This document shows, piece by piece, positions 43,707-52,730 of a stretch of 64,000 nucleotides of DNA. The notes below the pieces were generated by a model. That model was not told the origin of the DNA. It saw only the letters and a program-made list of their open reading frames with translations, and did no database searches. Position 1 is the first letter of the stretch; the number at the start of each line of letters is the position of its first letter. The DNA is from Myxococcales bacterium (GTDB lineage Bacteria > Myxococcota_A > Bradymonadia > UBA7976 > UBA1532), in contig JACKDP010000011.1 in the NCBI GenBank assembly GCA_020633435.1, positions 182,594 to 246,593 of the forward strand, given 5' to 3'. Made by a program: the position numbers and the translations under genes.

Positions 43707-46700
43707 ATGCGCTCGTCGACGCTGTCCCTGCTCGCCCTCATCGCCTTCGCCGCCTGCACCGAGGCCGGCCCGCCGCCCTTCGGGGCGCCCATCGAGCTGC
43801 GCGACGCCGCCGACGTCCCGCCGGACGAGGGCCCGCCCGACGCCGAGCCTCCGCCGGACGCGGGCCCCACCGCCGACGCTCCGACCCTGCTGGAGGTCGA
43901 TCCGCCCCAGAGCGTCTTCCTCGGCGGCCGCCAGCGCATCGCCTTCACCTGGCGGTCGGAGGCCCCCCTCGTCGACGTGCGGGCCTGGGCCGTCGACGGC
44001 CCGGAGGACGACGCCGGCCGCCCCGTGCCGGCGCTGGACCGCGAGGACGACGCGACCTGGCCCTTCGAGCTGCGCGTCGACGAGGGCCCGGGCGAGACCG
44101 TCTGGCTGCGCGTCGAGGCCTTCGACGCCGCGGGGGGCCACGCGCGGCGCCGCTTCCAGTGGACGGCCGGCGAGCACCTGCAGGGCGAGGTGGTGCCGGG
44201 TCCCGCCGCCGGCATGGACGTGCTCATCGAGCAGGAGGGCGACGGCGACCGGGCCTGGCGGCCCCTGGCCTCGGCCACGACGGACGCCCAGGGGCGCTTC
44301 GGCCTGATCCTCCCCCCGGGGCTCGGCGCGCTGCGCCTGACGGCCACCCCCACGGACGCCAGCCTCGTCGCCGACCTGGAAGGCGAGCGCGCCCCGTGGG
44401 GTCGCACCGTCATGCAGACCGTCGTGCCGGCGCACCGCAAGGACCGCCCCGTCCTCGTCTCGCCCTGGGGTGACCTGGCCTACCGCCTCGCGCTCAGGGA
44501 CAGCGTCGAGGAGGGGGGCCGCCTCGCCGAGCGCCAGGCCCCGCGCCTGGCCGCCCTGAGCGCGCACTTCGGTCTGCTCTCCTCCGATGGCGTCGTCTTC
44601 GGCCCGGTCTACGACCCGGCCCAGGTCACCTTCGCCGCCTTCGACGAGGACACCCGCCTGCGGACGCTCGCGCTGCGCTGCTTCCTCGGGGCCAGCGCGG
44701 CCGTCGGCGGCCACGAGCGCCTCATCGAGCGCCTGCGCGACGACGCCGAGGACGGCCGCATGACGGGCCGGTGGGTGAACCAGCGCGTCGAGGCCGACCC
44801 CATCCGTCGCGACCTCGCCACCGGCTGCGACCTGCCGGTGGCCGCCGTTCGGGAGGCGCTGCCCTTCCTCAACCACCTGATCCACAACGAGGATCCCGTC
44901 CTCTTCGGCGAACCCGAGGCCGCCCGCGGCCCCGACCAGCCCCCGACGGTGGCCCTGGCGCTGCGCGAGGAGGAGGGCCGCGTCGCGCGCCTGGAGGACG
45001 GCGCCTGGGCCATCTCGGGGCCCGTGCTGGTGCGGGTCGAGGGCGCCGACGACCGCCCGTCGTGCGGTGACGTCGAGGCCGACGTCGACGGCATCGCCGA
45101 CGCCCTGGAGGTCATCGACCAGTCCCGCCCGTCCTTCTACCGCCGCGTCGCGACGTACCGGATCGATCCCGCCCGCCTGGCCGCGGCCGACGGCCAGACG
45201 GTGCGCGTGCGCGTCCGCCTCACCGACGGCGCCGGCCAGACCACCCAGCAGGTCGTCGCCCTCGTCCTGGCCCGCGCCCCCGTGGCCCCCGTCGTCCGTC
45301 CCATGAGCGACGCCTTCCGCACCAGCCCGACCACCTGGCACACCCGCAGCGCGGTCGCGCAGCCCGTCGCCGCCACCGTCGCGTTCGGCGCCCTCACCGA
45401 CCTCGAGCTCACGGTCGATGGCGTCCCGGTGCCCGCCGTCCGCGCGTTCGGCCAGGAGCGCCACTACACCCTGCCCATCGACGCCTGGGCGGAGGGCCGC
45501 TACCGGCTCGTCTGGCGGGGGCTCGACCTCTTCGGCCGCCCGTGCGAGGCGGCCCGCGACCTCGTCGTCGACCGCACCGCCCCCGCCGTCACCTGGCTGG
45601 CGACGCGCTACGCCGACGAGCGGGCCGCCACCGTCGACCTCACCCCCGATGGCCCCGTCCTGCACCTGCCCGCCCAGGACGTGGAGGTCGGCCCCGACAG
45701 CCCGCAGCCCATCCCCGTGCGCAAGCTGGGCGACCGCCTCGGCGCCGACGACGCCAACCTGCCCGAGCTGCGCTGGCGCCTCGACGACGCCGCCGGCCTC
45801 GACGACCTGCGGGTGGAGGTGGAGGGCGGCGCGCCGCTGCAGCGCCAGGGTGACGAGTGGGTCCTGCCCATCACCGGCGCCCTGACCGGCTTCGATCGCG
45901 ACGGCATCCCCCGCGGGGCCCTCTGGCCGCGCGAGGCGCTGCACCTCGTCGTGGAGGACGCGGCCGGCAACACGACCACCGTCGCCCTGCCCACGTTCGT
46001 GGCCGAGCCGGCCGTGCCTCCCCTGCACGTCGCGCCCCTCGAGGCGGCCGGGCCCGCCTCCCTCGCCGACGTCCGCGACGCCCGGGGCCCGCAGGTGGTG
46101 GGGCGCTGGCGCGTCACCAACCCCTGGCCCCAGCCCATTCGCCTCGGCCTGCCGGCGCCGGGCGAGCTGCAGGTGGTGGGCGAGACGGCGCTGCGACCCG
46201 CTGGCGGCCAGGCGGATGTGCTCGGCCCGGGCGTCGTGGAGGGCGACCAGGTCGTCTTTCGCCGCCCCGGCCAGATCGAGCGCTACGTCCGCCTGGGCTG
46301 CCTGGCCGCCGACGCCGGCCGCATGGGCGAGGCCGCCGAGATCATCGAGGGGCCCCTCGACGCCCTGCGCTACCAGATCCACGTGTACCGGTGCCTCGAC
46401 CGCCAGGGGGAGGGCCCGCTGACCGGCGAGGCGCCCCTGCTGCTGGGCTGGGAGGGGGAGGTCCCCGCTCGGGCCTTCGGCGACTACGCCATCGGGGCGG
46501 GCGAGGCGTACACCGTCGTCGCCACGGCGGAGGGCTGGGATCTGCGGCATGGCCACCCCGCGCTGGCCGACCAGCTCGGCGGCCAGGCCGCGGGCCTCGA
46601 CCACGCCGTGTTCCTCGACGCCGACGACCGCGCCCGCTACCTGCTCTACCAGCCCGACCGCTGCGTCGCCCTCGGCCCCTGCGAGCACGGGTACTGGCTC

Positions 46701-46835
46701 ACCCGGCGGGTGCGGGCGCTCATGGCGCTGCGCCTGGGCCACGGCCCCATGGCGCTCCTGACGGGCTCCCTCAACGGCCCGGTCGATCGGCCGCTCGCCC
46801 TCACCGAGGCCCGCGAGCTCGTGGTGGCGCCGTAG
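43707..46835 (+). CDS. Large secreted lipoprotein with carboxypeptidase-regulatory-like domain
   Basis: 1042 residues from ATG 43707 with GGAGGAG 9 bases upstream. Lipobox ALIAFAAC-TEA, then a Pro/Asp/Glu-rich linker. About 150-215 resembles a carboxypeptidase regulatory-like or transthyretin-type domain (GEVVPGPAAGMDVLIEQEGDG ... TTDAQGRFGLILPPG). A long middle part has Ig-like strands (VLVRVEGADDRPSCGDVEADV ... VRVRVRLTDGAGQTTQQVVALV, LVWRGLDLFGRPCEAARDLVVDRTAP). A helical segment (GLLSSDGVVFGPVYDPAQVTF ... LRCFLGASAAVGGHERL) precedes it. I do not recognise a specific family; it is probably a surface protein of the Myxococcota envelope. No operon partner, though the next gene follows after 61 bases. 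Confidence 0.75.
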   Translation: MRSSTLSLLALIAFAACTEAGPPPFGAPIELRDAADVPPDEGPPDAEPPPDAGPTADAPTLLEVDPPQSVFLGGRQRIAFTWRSEAPLVDVRAWAVDGPEDDAGRPVPALDREDDATWPFELRVDEGPGETVWLRVEAFDAAGGHARRRFQWTAGEHLQGEVVPGPAAGMDVLIEQEGDGDRAWRPLASATTDAQGRFGLILPPGLGALRLTATPTDASLVADLEGERAPWGRTVMQTVVPAHRKDRPVLVSPWGDLAYRLALRDSVEEGGRLAERQAPRLAALSAHFGLLSSDGVVFGPVYDPAQVTFAAFDEDTRLRTLALRCFLGASAAVGGHERLIERLRDDAEDGRMTGRWVNQRVEADPIRRDLATGCDLPVAAVREALPFLNHLIHNEDPVLFGEPEAARGPDQPPTVALALREEEGRVARLEDGAWAISGPVLVRVEGADDRPSCGDVEADVDGIADALEVIDQSRPSFYRRVATYRIDPARLAAADGQTVRVRVRLTDGAGQTTQQVVALVLARAPVAPVVRPMSDAFRTSPTTWHTRSAVAQPVAATVAFGALTDLELTVDGVPVPAVRAFGQERHYTLPIDAWAEGRYRLVWRGLDLFGRPCEAARDLVVDRTAPAVTWLATRYADERAATVDLTPDGPVLHLPAQDVEVGPDSPQPIPVRKLGDRLGADDANLPELRWRLDDAAGLDDLRVEVEGGAPLQRQGDEWVLPITGALTGFDRDGIPRGALWPREALHLVVEDAAGNTTTVALPTFVAEPAVPPLHVAPLEAAGPASLADVRDARGPQVVGRWRVTNPWPQPIRLGLPAPGELQVVGETALRPAGGQADVLGPGVVEGDQVVFRRPGQIERYVRLGCLAADAGRMGEAAEIIEGPLDALRYQIHVYRCLDRQGEGPLTGEAPLLLGWEGEVPARAFGDYAIGAGEAYTVVATAEGWDLRHGHPALADQLGGQAAGLDHAVFLDADDRARYLLYQPDRCVALGPCEHGYWLTRRVRALMALRLGHGPMALLTGSLNGPVDRPLALTEARELVVAP

Positions 46836-46896
46836 CCCGCGGTTGTGCGCCCCGCGCCGGGCGTGCCACCTTGGGCGCAAAGCCCGGGAGTCGCCC

Positions 46897-48615
46897 ATGT
46901 CGCGCTTGCTGCCGCTCCTCGCCGCCGTGCTCGCCACGCCGGCCCTCGCCCGCGACGCCCGCCCCTCCTGGGCCGAGCAGATCGCCGCCCATGGCGGGCC
47001 GGCCGCCATCCTCTGCGGCCAGGCGGGCGTGCTGGCGCGGGTCGGCGGCGCCGACGTCTGGCTCTCGCGCCACCCGGCCGACTGGTGCTACGCCGACGCC
47101 CACGGCGACGTCGTCTGGTTCGGCGACGCCCGCAAGCGCCAGGTCCTCGCCCTCGACCTGCTGGGCGACGCCGACGCCACCGTGGTGGTGAAGGGCGCCC
47201 TGCCCCGCTTCGCCATCTACTGGCGCAACACCCCGAAACCCATCGCTTTTCTGCAGCAGTTCAGCAACGACACCCACTGGATGGGGCTCGAGGTCGACGG
47301 CCCCCGCGTCGTCGTCTACGAGGGCAACCTGGCCTTCACGCTGCGCGACGGCATCCTGACGCGCGACCGCAAGCGGGCCCGCATCAAGGACGCCACCTTC
47401 CTGCGGCAGCTCGCCGAGCGCAGCGCCCGCAAGGCCCCCGCCGCCCTGCCGGCCTCCCCCTGCCCCATCGGCCAGCCCGTCCCCGGCCTGCCGCCCCGGC
47501 TGCCCGGCTGCGACGACGCCTCCCTCTGCGGGCGCGTCACCGCCTCGGTGGGCAGCACCCCGCTCTGCCAGGTCCTCGTCCGCCAGAGCTGCGGCGACAC
47601 CTGCACGGCCCGGGCGGTCCTCTGGAACGCCGAGACGAAGCGCTTCGACAGCGTGGGCGGCGTGTTCCCGGTCTACAACCCCGACACCGACACCCTGGCC
47701 GTGGGCGACTTCGCCGATCCCGAGTGGGCCCTGGCCAGCGACGACGGGCAGCTGCTGCTGGCGGACGGCGCCCTCTACGATCGCGCCGGCAAGACGCTGC
47801 ACCCGGGCCTGGGCGCGGGGCCGGGCGGCTTCTACGGCCACGCCCCGGCCCGCCTCACGCCCGAGGAGGCCGCCGCCCGCTACGCCGAGGGCCTGGCCGC
47901 GCTCAACGCCTGCCGCGACGGCGAGCACTTCCGCGCCGGGTGCGTCGCCGGCCCCCTGGCCACCCTGCGCCAGGCCGCCGAGGCGGGCCAGATCGACGCC
48001 GCCTACGTCCTCGGCAGCCACCTCTTCTCCAGCCGCTTCATGGAGGCCGGCGCCGACGCGAAGAGCCCCACCGACCGCGCCGACTACCTGGACGCCCTCA
48101 CCTGGATCACCCGCGCCGCCCACGCCGGCCACCCCAAGGCGAAGACGTACCTGCCCCCGGAGGTGATGGCCGTCCTGCTCACGGGCGAGGCCCCCCAGGC
48201 CGCCCTGCCCGAGCCCTTCAACGACTTCCCGCTCCCGTGGCTGCTCGCCGCCGCCCGCGCCGGCAAGCCCGCGGCGCGCCAGGTCCAGATCGCCTGCACC
48301 ATCCACGTGGCCACGCCGGACGGTCGAGCGCTCGTCTCCAGCCCTCGCGTCGGCACCCTGCTCGGGCGCCCCGCCCTGTTCACGCTCGAAGAGGGCGGCG
48401 GCGAAGGCCAGCCTCCCCTCTCGCTGCGCATGGAGCTGACCCCCAGCCTCGACGCCGCCGGGGCCCTGCAGGCCGGCGGCACCGCGAGCCTGCAGGTCAG
48501 CGACGCGACCGCCCTGCCCCACCCCATCGCCCCCACCGCGACCCCGCAGATCACGCTGCGCGCCAGCGAGCAGAAGGCCTTCGACGTCGCCTGCACCGTC
48601 GCCCCGGCCGAGTAG
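46897..48615 (+). CDS. Secreted protein with Sel1-like repeats
   Basis: 572 residues from ATG 46897. Signal peptide SRLLPLLAAVLATPALA. The first half is a beta-rich region (VWFGDARKRQVLALDLLGDADATVVV, WRNTPKPIAFLQQFSN) with a conserved Cys cluster (CPIGQPVPGLPPRLPGCDDA ... CRQSCGDTC-like, here LVRQSCGDTCTA). The second half has Sel1/TPR-like helix pairs (AAEAGQIDAAYVLGSHLFSS, WITRAAHAGHPKAKTYLPPE, LLAAARAGKPAARQVQ) and a final beta domain. Such proteins often work as envelope scaffolds. Family not identified. The gene ends 12 bases from the convergent peptidase gene. Confidence 0.7.
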   Translation: MSRLLPLLAAVLATPALARDARPSWAEQIAAHGGPAAILCGQAGVLARVGGADVWLSRHPADWCYADAHGDVVWFGDARKRQVLALDLLGDADATVVVKGALPRFAIYWRNTPKPIAFLQQFSNDTHWMGLEVDGPRVVVYEGNLAFTLRDGILTRDRKRARIKDATFLRQLAERSARKAPAALPASPCPIGQPVPGLPPRLPGCDDASLCGRVTASVGSTPLCQVLVRQSCGDTCTARAVLWNAETKRFDSVGGVFPVYNPDTDTLAVGDFADPEWALASDDGQLLLADGALYDRAGKTLHPGLGAGPGGFYGHAPARLTPEEAAARYAEGLAALNACRDGEHFRAGCVAGPLATLRQAAEAGQIDAAYVLGSHLFSSRFMEAGADAKSPTDRADYLDALTWITRAAHAGHPKAKTYLPPEVMAVLLTGEAPQAALPEPFNDFPLPWLLAAARAGKPAARQVQIACTIHVATPDGRALVSSPRVGTLLGRPALFTLEEGGGEGQPPLSLRMELTPSLDAAGALQAGGTASLQVSDATALPHPIAPTATPQITLRASEQKAFDVACTVAPAE

Positions 48616-48627
48616 CCGGGCGCGCCG

Positions 48628-50832
48628 TCAGCGCGGCCCGCCCAGGTGCGTGCGGAAGAAGCCGAGGATGCGCCCCTGCAGGCTGCGGGTGACGGCGGCG
48701 TCGGCCACCATGTGCGTGAAGCCTGACAAGGGCAGGAAATCATGGACCTTTCCGGCGCGGAACAGGGCGTCGGAGAGCTTGAGGGCGTGCAGGAACCAGA
48801 CGTTGTCGTCCTGGGTGCCGTGCACCAGCAGCAGCGGCCGGGCCAGCCGGTCGGCGTAGGTGAGGGCGGAGCTCTGGTCGTACGCCGCCGCCTCGGCGTC
48901 CGGTAGACCCAGGAAGCGCTCCGTGTAGTGGGTGTCGTAGTCGCGCCAGTCCACGACCGGCGCCCCCGCCACCGCGGCGTGGAAGACGTCGGGGCGCAGC
49001 AGCGCGGCCATGGCCGAGAAGTACCCGCCGAACGACCAGCCCATCACGCCCACCCGGCTCAGGTCGAGCTCGGGGAGCGCCCGCCCGAGGGCCTGCAGCC
49101 CGTCGATCTGGTCCTCGAGCGGCACCGTGATGAGGTCGCCCAGGATGGCCCGCGACCAGACGCGGCCGCGGCCCGGGGTGCCCCGCCCGTCCAGCTTCAC
49201 CAGGATGAAGCCGTGGTCCGCGAGCCACTGGTCGAAGACCAGCCAGTCCGCCACGCGCCGCACCATGAGGGCGCCCGGACCCGCGTAGACGGAGAGCAGC
49301 ACCGGGTACCGCCGGCCCGGCTCGAAGCTCCGCGGCCGCACGATCACCGCCGGGTACCGACGCCCCGAGGCCCCCTCGACCTCCCGCCACTCGGGCGTCG
49401 GCTCGAAGCCCGGCCGCTCCGCCCTCGACGCCAGCGCCCCGAGCGGCCGCCCCAGATCCCCCAGGCGGGCCACCGTCCACGTGGCCGGACCGCGCTCGGG
49501 GTAGAGCACGTGCACCGCCAGGTCGCCGTCTTCACACGTCGCGAGGGCGTGGTAGCCGCTCGCCGAGGTCAACGGCGTCGCCTCGCCCCCCGCCAGCGCC
49601 ACCTGGAAGAGGTGCTGCTGGGTCGTGTCCGTCCCCCCGCGCACCACCAGCCGGCCGGCCGCCTCGTCCACGTGGTCGAGGCCCCGGTAGCCCAGCGCCG
49701 GCGCCGTCAGCGCCCGCTCCAGCGTCCCGCTGGCCGCCCGCAGCTCGAGCTGCCAGGCCCCCTCGCGCTCCGTCGTCCACAGGAAGCGCCCGTCCGCCAG
49801 GAACCGCGGCATCTGCCCGTCGAGCTCCACCCACGCCGGATCCGTCTCCTCCAGCAGCGTCCAGGTGTCGCCCGTCCGCCGGTCGACGCCCAGCAGCCGC
49901 AGCGTGCGCTGCCGGCGGTCCTGCACCTTCACCACCAGCGGCCCCGCCCCCTCGGGCCAGATCACGTCGGCCACGTACGGAAAGGCCTCGTGATCCCAGC
50001 GGATCTCCTGCAGGTCGTGGAGCTGCACCAGGAACAGCCGCACGTCCGCGTTGGCCTTGCCCGGCCGCGGATAGGGCCACGGCTGCACCGGCCGCGCCGG
50101 ATCCATCGGATCCGCCTGGGAGAAGCGCTCCACCGCGGCCGTGTCGGTGCGCTGCACCACCAGCGACTTGCTGTCGGGGCTCCACCACAGCCCCGAGTAG
50201 CGCCCCATCTCCTCCTGGGCCACGAACTCGGCCTGCCCCCACGTCACCGTGGGCTCGTCGGCCCCCCGCTTCACGAGCGTGCGCTGGCTGCCGCTGGCCA
50301 CGTCCACGAGGGCGACCTGCCCCTCCAGGGCCATCGCCACCGTGCTGGCGTCGGGCGACAGCACCGCGTCGATGGCCCCCTCCGGCCCCACCGCCCGTGC
50401 TCTGCCCGTCGCCCGCTCATACAGAAACTGCCGTCCCGAAAGGGGAATCAGCAGGTGCGTCCCCCGCCGCGACACGCTGTAGCGCGCGATGCCCGTGGCT
50501 GACAGCCGCATCCGCTCCCGCCGGGCCTTCTCCTCGACGCTCAGCACCTCGGCGCCGCCCTCGAGCAGGTCGGCCGCCGTCAGCAGTCGGCGCGCCTCCC
50601 CTTTCGCCGGCTCGAACACGAAGAGCGCCCGCGCCGTGTCCCGCGGCCCCGACTGCAGGTAGAAGACCGCGTCCGGCGCCACCGCGATGCTCGTGGGCGT
50701 GCCATTGCGGAACCGGTACGTCGCCGCGTACTGCTCCAGGAACCCCGCATCCGGCGCCGGCTCCGGCACCGACGCCACCGGCGCCGCCCCGCAGCCTGCT
50801 AGCAGCAACATCCACCCGACGTAGCGATGCAC
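48628..50832 (-). CDS. Dipeptidyl peptidase IV-like S9 prolyl oligopeptidase, lipoprotein
   Basis: 734 residues from GTG 50832 with GGGGAGGGG upstream. Lipobox WMLLLAGC-GAA anchors it. An eight-bladed propeller (FYLQSGPRDTARALFVFEP, LSVEEKARRERMRL, YSGLWWSPDSKSLVVQRTDT, EEMGRYSGLWWSPDS) leads to the alpha/beta hydrolase catalytic domain: nucleophile Ser600 in GWSFGGYFSAMA, Asp in HGTQDDNVWFLHA and His in GFTHMVAD, the S9B DPP-IV order. The EEMGRYSG motif is the substrate-binding Glu pair. It should remove Xaa-Pro or Xaa-Ala dipeptides from extracytoplasmic peptides. It stands alone. Confidence 0.92.
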   Translation of the reverse strand: MHRYVGWMLLLAGCGAAPVASVPEPAPDAGFLEQYAATYRFRNGTPTSIAVAPDAVFYLQSGPRDTARALFVFEPAKGEARRLLTAADLLEGGAEVLSVEEKARRERMRLSATGIARYSVSRRGTHLLIPLSGRQFLYERATGRARAVGPEGAIDAVLSPDASTVAMALEGQVALVDVASGSQRTLVKRGADEPTVTWGQAEFVAQEEMGRYSGLWWSPDSKSLVVQRTDTAAVERFSQADPMDPARPVQPWPYPRPGKANADVRLFLVQLHDLQEIRWDHEAFPYVADVIWPEGAGPLVVKVQDRRQRTLRLLGVDRRTGDTWTLLEETDPAWVELDGQMPRFLADGRFLWTTEREGAWQLELRAASGTLERALTAPALGYRGLDHVDEAAGRLVVRGGTDTTQQHLFQVALAGGEATPLTSASGYHALATCEDGDLAVHVLYPERGPATWTVARLGDLGRPLGALASRAERPGFEPTPEWREVEGASGRRYPAVIVRPRSFEPGRRYPVLLSVYAGPGALMVRRVADWLVFDQWLADHGFILVKLDGRGTPGRGRVWSRAILGDLITVPLEDQIDGLQALGRALPELDLSRVGVMGWSFGGYFSAMAALLRPDVFHAAVAGAPVVDWRDYDTHYTERFLGLPDAEAAAYDQSSALTYADRLARPLLLVHGTQDDNVWFLHALKLSDALFRAGKVHDFLPLSGFTHMVADAAVTRSLQGRILGFFRTHLGGPR

Positions 50833-50960
50833 GACCCCTCCCCGTCCAGGCCGCCATTCTGCGCGCCCGACGCCCCCCCCGACAAGCCAGCCCCCGCCAT
50901 CGCGGGCGCGCCAGCAAGCCCCTGAAATCCATCCGATTTTCGCCCGACCGGGGAGCGGCG

Positions 50961-51458
50961 TCAGAACTCCTCGACGCGCGTCCCCACGGCCCCGCGCCGC
51001 GCCTCCGACCGCTCGGCCACCGCGGGCCGCTCGTCCTCGGGCACCTCCAGCCGGCCGGCCCCCGGCACATGCGGCCGCACCGTCACCTGCGGCTGGATGT
51101 GGACGAGCTGCCCGAGCTTGCGCCGGAACGCCCCGGGCAGGTGGTCATACAGGCAGCCGCGGAACTCCAGATAGAAGCTCGCCTCGCCCTCCCCCCACGG
51201 CAGCGGCCTCCGCGGCCCCGTCCACAGGCACAGCTCCTCGAAGCTCGCCTCCGGCGGCGCCGCTCCGGGCGCGAACGCCGTGTGCGCCGCCGTGCCGGGC
51301 TCCGAGTAGATGGCCACCCACGTCGTCGCCACCGCCTCCGCCACCGGCGTGGCATAGCCCGACGCCGCCAGCCAGCCCAGCACCGCCTTGATCCCGGCCT
51401 TCGGGAGGGTATGGCCACCCCCCTCGCCCACCACCAGCAGGTCGTATCGTGCGCTCAT
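50961..51458 (-). CDS. 165-aa protein of unknown function
   Basis: No recognised domain. The N-terminus SARYDLLVVGEGGGHTLPKAG is short and soluble-looking, with no signal peptide or membrane segment. The middle has two Cys (ELCLWTG, RGCLYDHLP) and the C-terminus a basic stretch (RSEARRGAVGTRV). Codon usage matches the surrounding chromosome rather than the AT-richer genes just upstream of it on this strand. It lies between the S9 peptidase and the tandem-repeat block at the left edge of the island. An in-frame start further upstream is not supported by an SD. Confidence 0.6.
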   Translation of the reverse strand: MSARYDLLVVGEGGGHTLPKAGIKAVLGWLAASGYATPVAEAVATTWVAIYSEPGTAAHTAFAPGAAPPEASFEELCLWTGPRRPLPWGEGEASFYLEFRGCLYDHLPGAFRRKLGQLVHIQPQVTVRPHVPGAGRLEVPEDERPAVAERSEARRGAVGTRVEEF

Positions 51459-51562
51459 GGGGAGAGGATAGCCCGGCGGAGGGTGGCCTGCCCACCGCGA
51501 CGGTGGATTCAGGGTGGGGGGGGCCTGGGTGGCGCCAGCGCGACGGTTGTTCCAGCGCGAAG

Positions 51563-51711
51563 CAGGCCTGCATCACGCCACCGTCACGGTTGATCCAACG
51601 CCAAACAGGCCTGCATCACGCCACCGCGAACATTGATTCAACGCCAAACAGGCCTGCATCACGCCACCGTCACGGTTGATCCAACGCCAAACAGGCCTGC
51701 ATCACGCCACG
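51563..51711. repeat. 43-bp tandem direct repeats
   Basis: Three full copies and one partial copy of a 43-base unit start at 51563, 51606, 51649 and 51692, each beginning CAGGCCTGCATCACGCCACC; the second copy carries about 8 substitutions in its middle (CGCGAACATTGATTC against CGTCACGGTTGATCC). Partly degenerate units continue upstream to about 51480. They sit in the 306-base gap (51459-51764) between the 165-aa gene and the first FGE gene, at the edge of the defence island. The rest of the gap, apart from the repeats, holds nothing recognisable. Confidence 0.9.
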
Positions 51712-51764
51712 CCGACATCGGGACCACCGCCGCGCAGGTCTCCCCGACCACCCTGCACTTCGAG

Positions 51765-52730
51765 TCAGCGCGACCCGCGGCGCTCCGCGCCCGCCCGGCC
51801 TCCGGCCGGGCGGGGCCCGCCTCCGGCGGGCTGGCCGCTTCCGGCGGCCCCTGGCGGCTCCGCCGGCTGGACGGCGAGCCGGAGGCCCAGGGCAACGTCG
51901 CGGTAGCCGGGGACGAACCAGTACCGGGACGCCGCCCGGACGCGCCTGGCGCTCGAGTACCAGGCGCCGCCACGGGAGACCCGGGAGGAAGCCGCGGTGC
52001 CGACCGGGTCGACCTGTGCAGCAGCGGTGTAGGTGCGAGGGCCGGGGTCGCCACACCACTCCCAGACGTTCCCGAGCATGTCGTACAGGCCCCAAGGGTT
52101 GGCCGCCTTGAGGCCCACCTTCCTGGTGCCCGCCCGGGTGTGCGCGAGCTGCTTCTCACGCCAGCCGCTGCTGTCGACGCCGTCGTCGCGATCGAAGGAC
52201 TCGCCGCTGTTGCCGCCGTACCAGGCGAGGGGATGCAGCGCCGGGGCGTTACTCTCGCCGAGGAGCGCCCACTCTCCCGTCCAGATGGCCGCGTCGGTGC
52301 CCGCCCGGCAGGCCCGCTCCCACTCGGCCTCCGTGGGCAGGCGGGGCAGGTCGCCGGCCAGGTGCGGCCCCAACGCCGCCATGAACGCGACCGCCTCGTC
52401 CCAGGACACCTGCTCGACCGGGCGGTCCACATCTTTGAATCGACTGGGGTTTTCGCCCATGACTGCCAGCCAGAGCGCCTGGGTGACGGGGGTGTCACCC
52501 AGCCAGAAGCCCCGCGTCAGCGTCACCTCGTGCTGGGGGCCCTCGTCGCTGTATCGCCCCGCCTCGCCGGCCGACGATCCCATCGTGAACGTCCCGGGCG
52601 GGATCCATCGAAGGCGCTGGGTGGCGTCGCCCACCGTCAGCTCGACGAAGGCGCCATGTTCATCCTCTCCCCAGCCCGTCGCCCAGTCCGGGGGGGAGCC
52701 CGTCGCCTGCATCGGCGGCCAGCGCGTCAT
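51765..52730 (-). CDS. FGE/SUMF1-fold protein lacking catalytic cysteines
   Basis: 321 residues, ATG overlapping the stop of the larger FGE gene. The formylglycine-generating-enzyme (C-type-lectin-like) fold is clear: RLRWIPPGTFTMGSSAGEAGR, HEVTLTRGFWLGDTPVTQALW, PVEQVSWDEAVAFMA, LPRLPTEAEWERACRAGT, NPWGLYDMLGNVWEWCGD, SRVSRGGAWYSSARRV. The two copper-binding Cys of active FGE, which lie in the RGGSWxxxxxxCR region, are absent, so sulfatase maturation is unlikely. In EAD/MoxR conflict systems such domains act as effector or ligand-recognition parts. The C-terminal ~30 residues are low-complexity Gly/Ala/Arg. Confidence 0.9.
   Translation of the reverse strand: MTRWPPMQATGSPPDWATGWGEDEHGAFVELTVGDATQRLRWIPPGTFTMGSSAGEAGRYSDEGPQHEVTLTRGFWLGDTPVTQALWLAVMGENPSRFKDVDRPVEQVSWDEAVAFMAALGPHLAGDLPRLPTEAEWERACRAGTDAAIWTGEWALLGESNAPALHPLAWYGGNSGESFDRDDGVDSSGWREKQLAHTRAGTRKVGLKAANPWGLYDMLGNVWEWCGDPGPRTYTAAAQVDPVGTAASSRVSRGGAWYSSARRVRAASRYWFVPGYRDVALGLRLAVQPAEPPGAAGSGQPAGGGPRPAGGRAGAERRGSR
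51790..51864. repeat. Cluster of strong hairpins at the 3' end of the first FGE gene
   Basis: CCCGCCCGGCC-TCC-GGCCGGGCGGG (51790-51814, 11-bp stem), GCCCGCC-TCC-GGCGGGC (51815-51831, 7 bp), GGCCGC-TTCCG-GCGGCC (51833-51849, 6 bp) and a shorter GGCG-GCTC-CGCC (853-864). The loops share a TCC core, as in REP/BIME-type arrays, and the block lies inside the coding frame's low-complexity tail. Confidence 0.75.

Noticed and set aside
51563..51711. CRISPR array
   Set aside because: The 43-base units are contiguous without spacers, and no cas gene is near.
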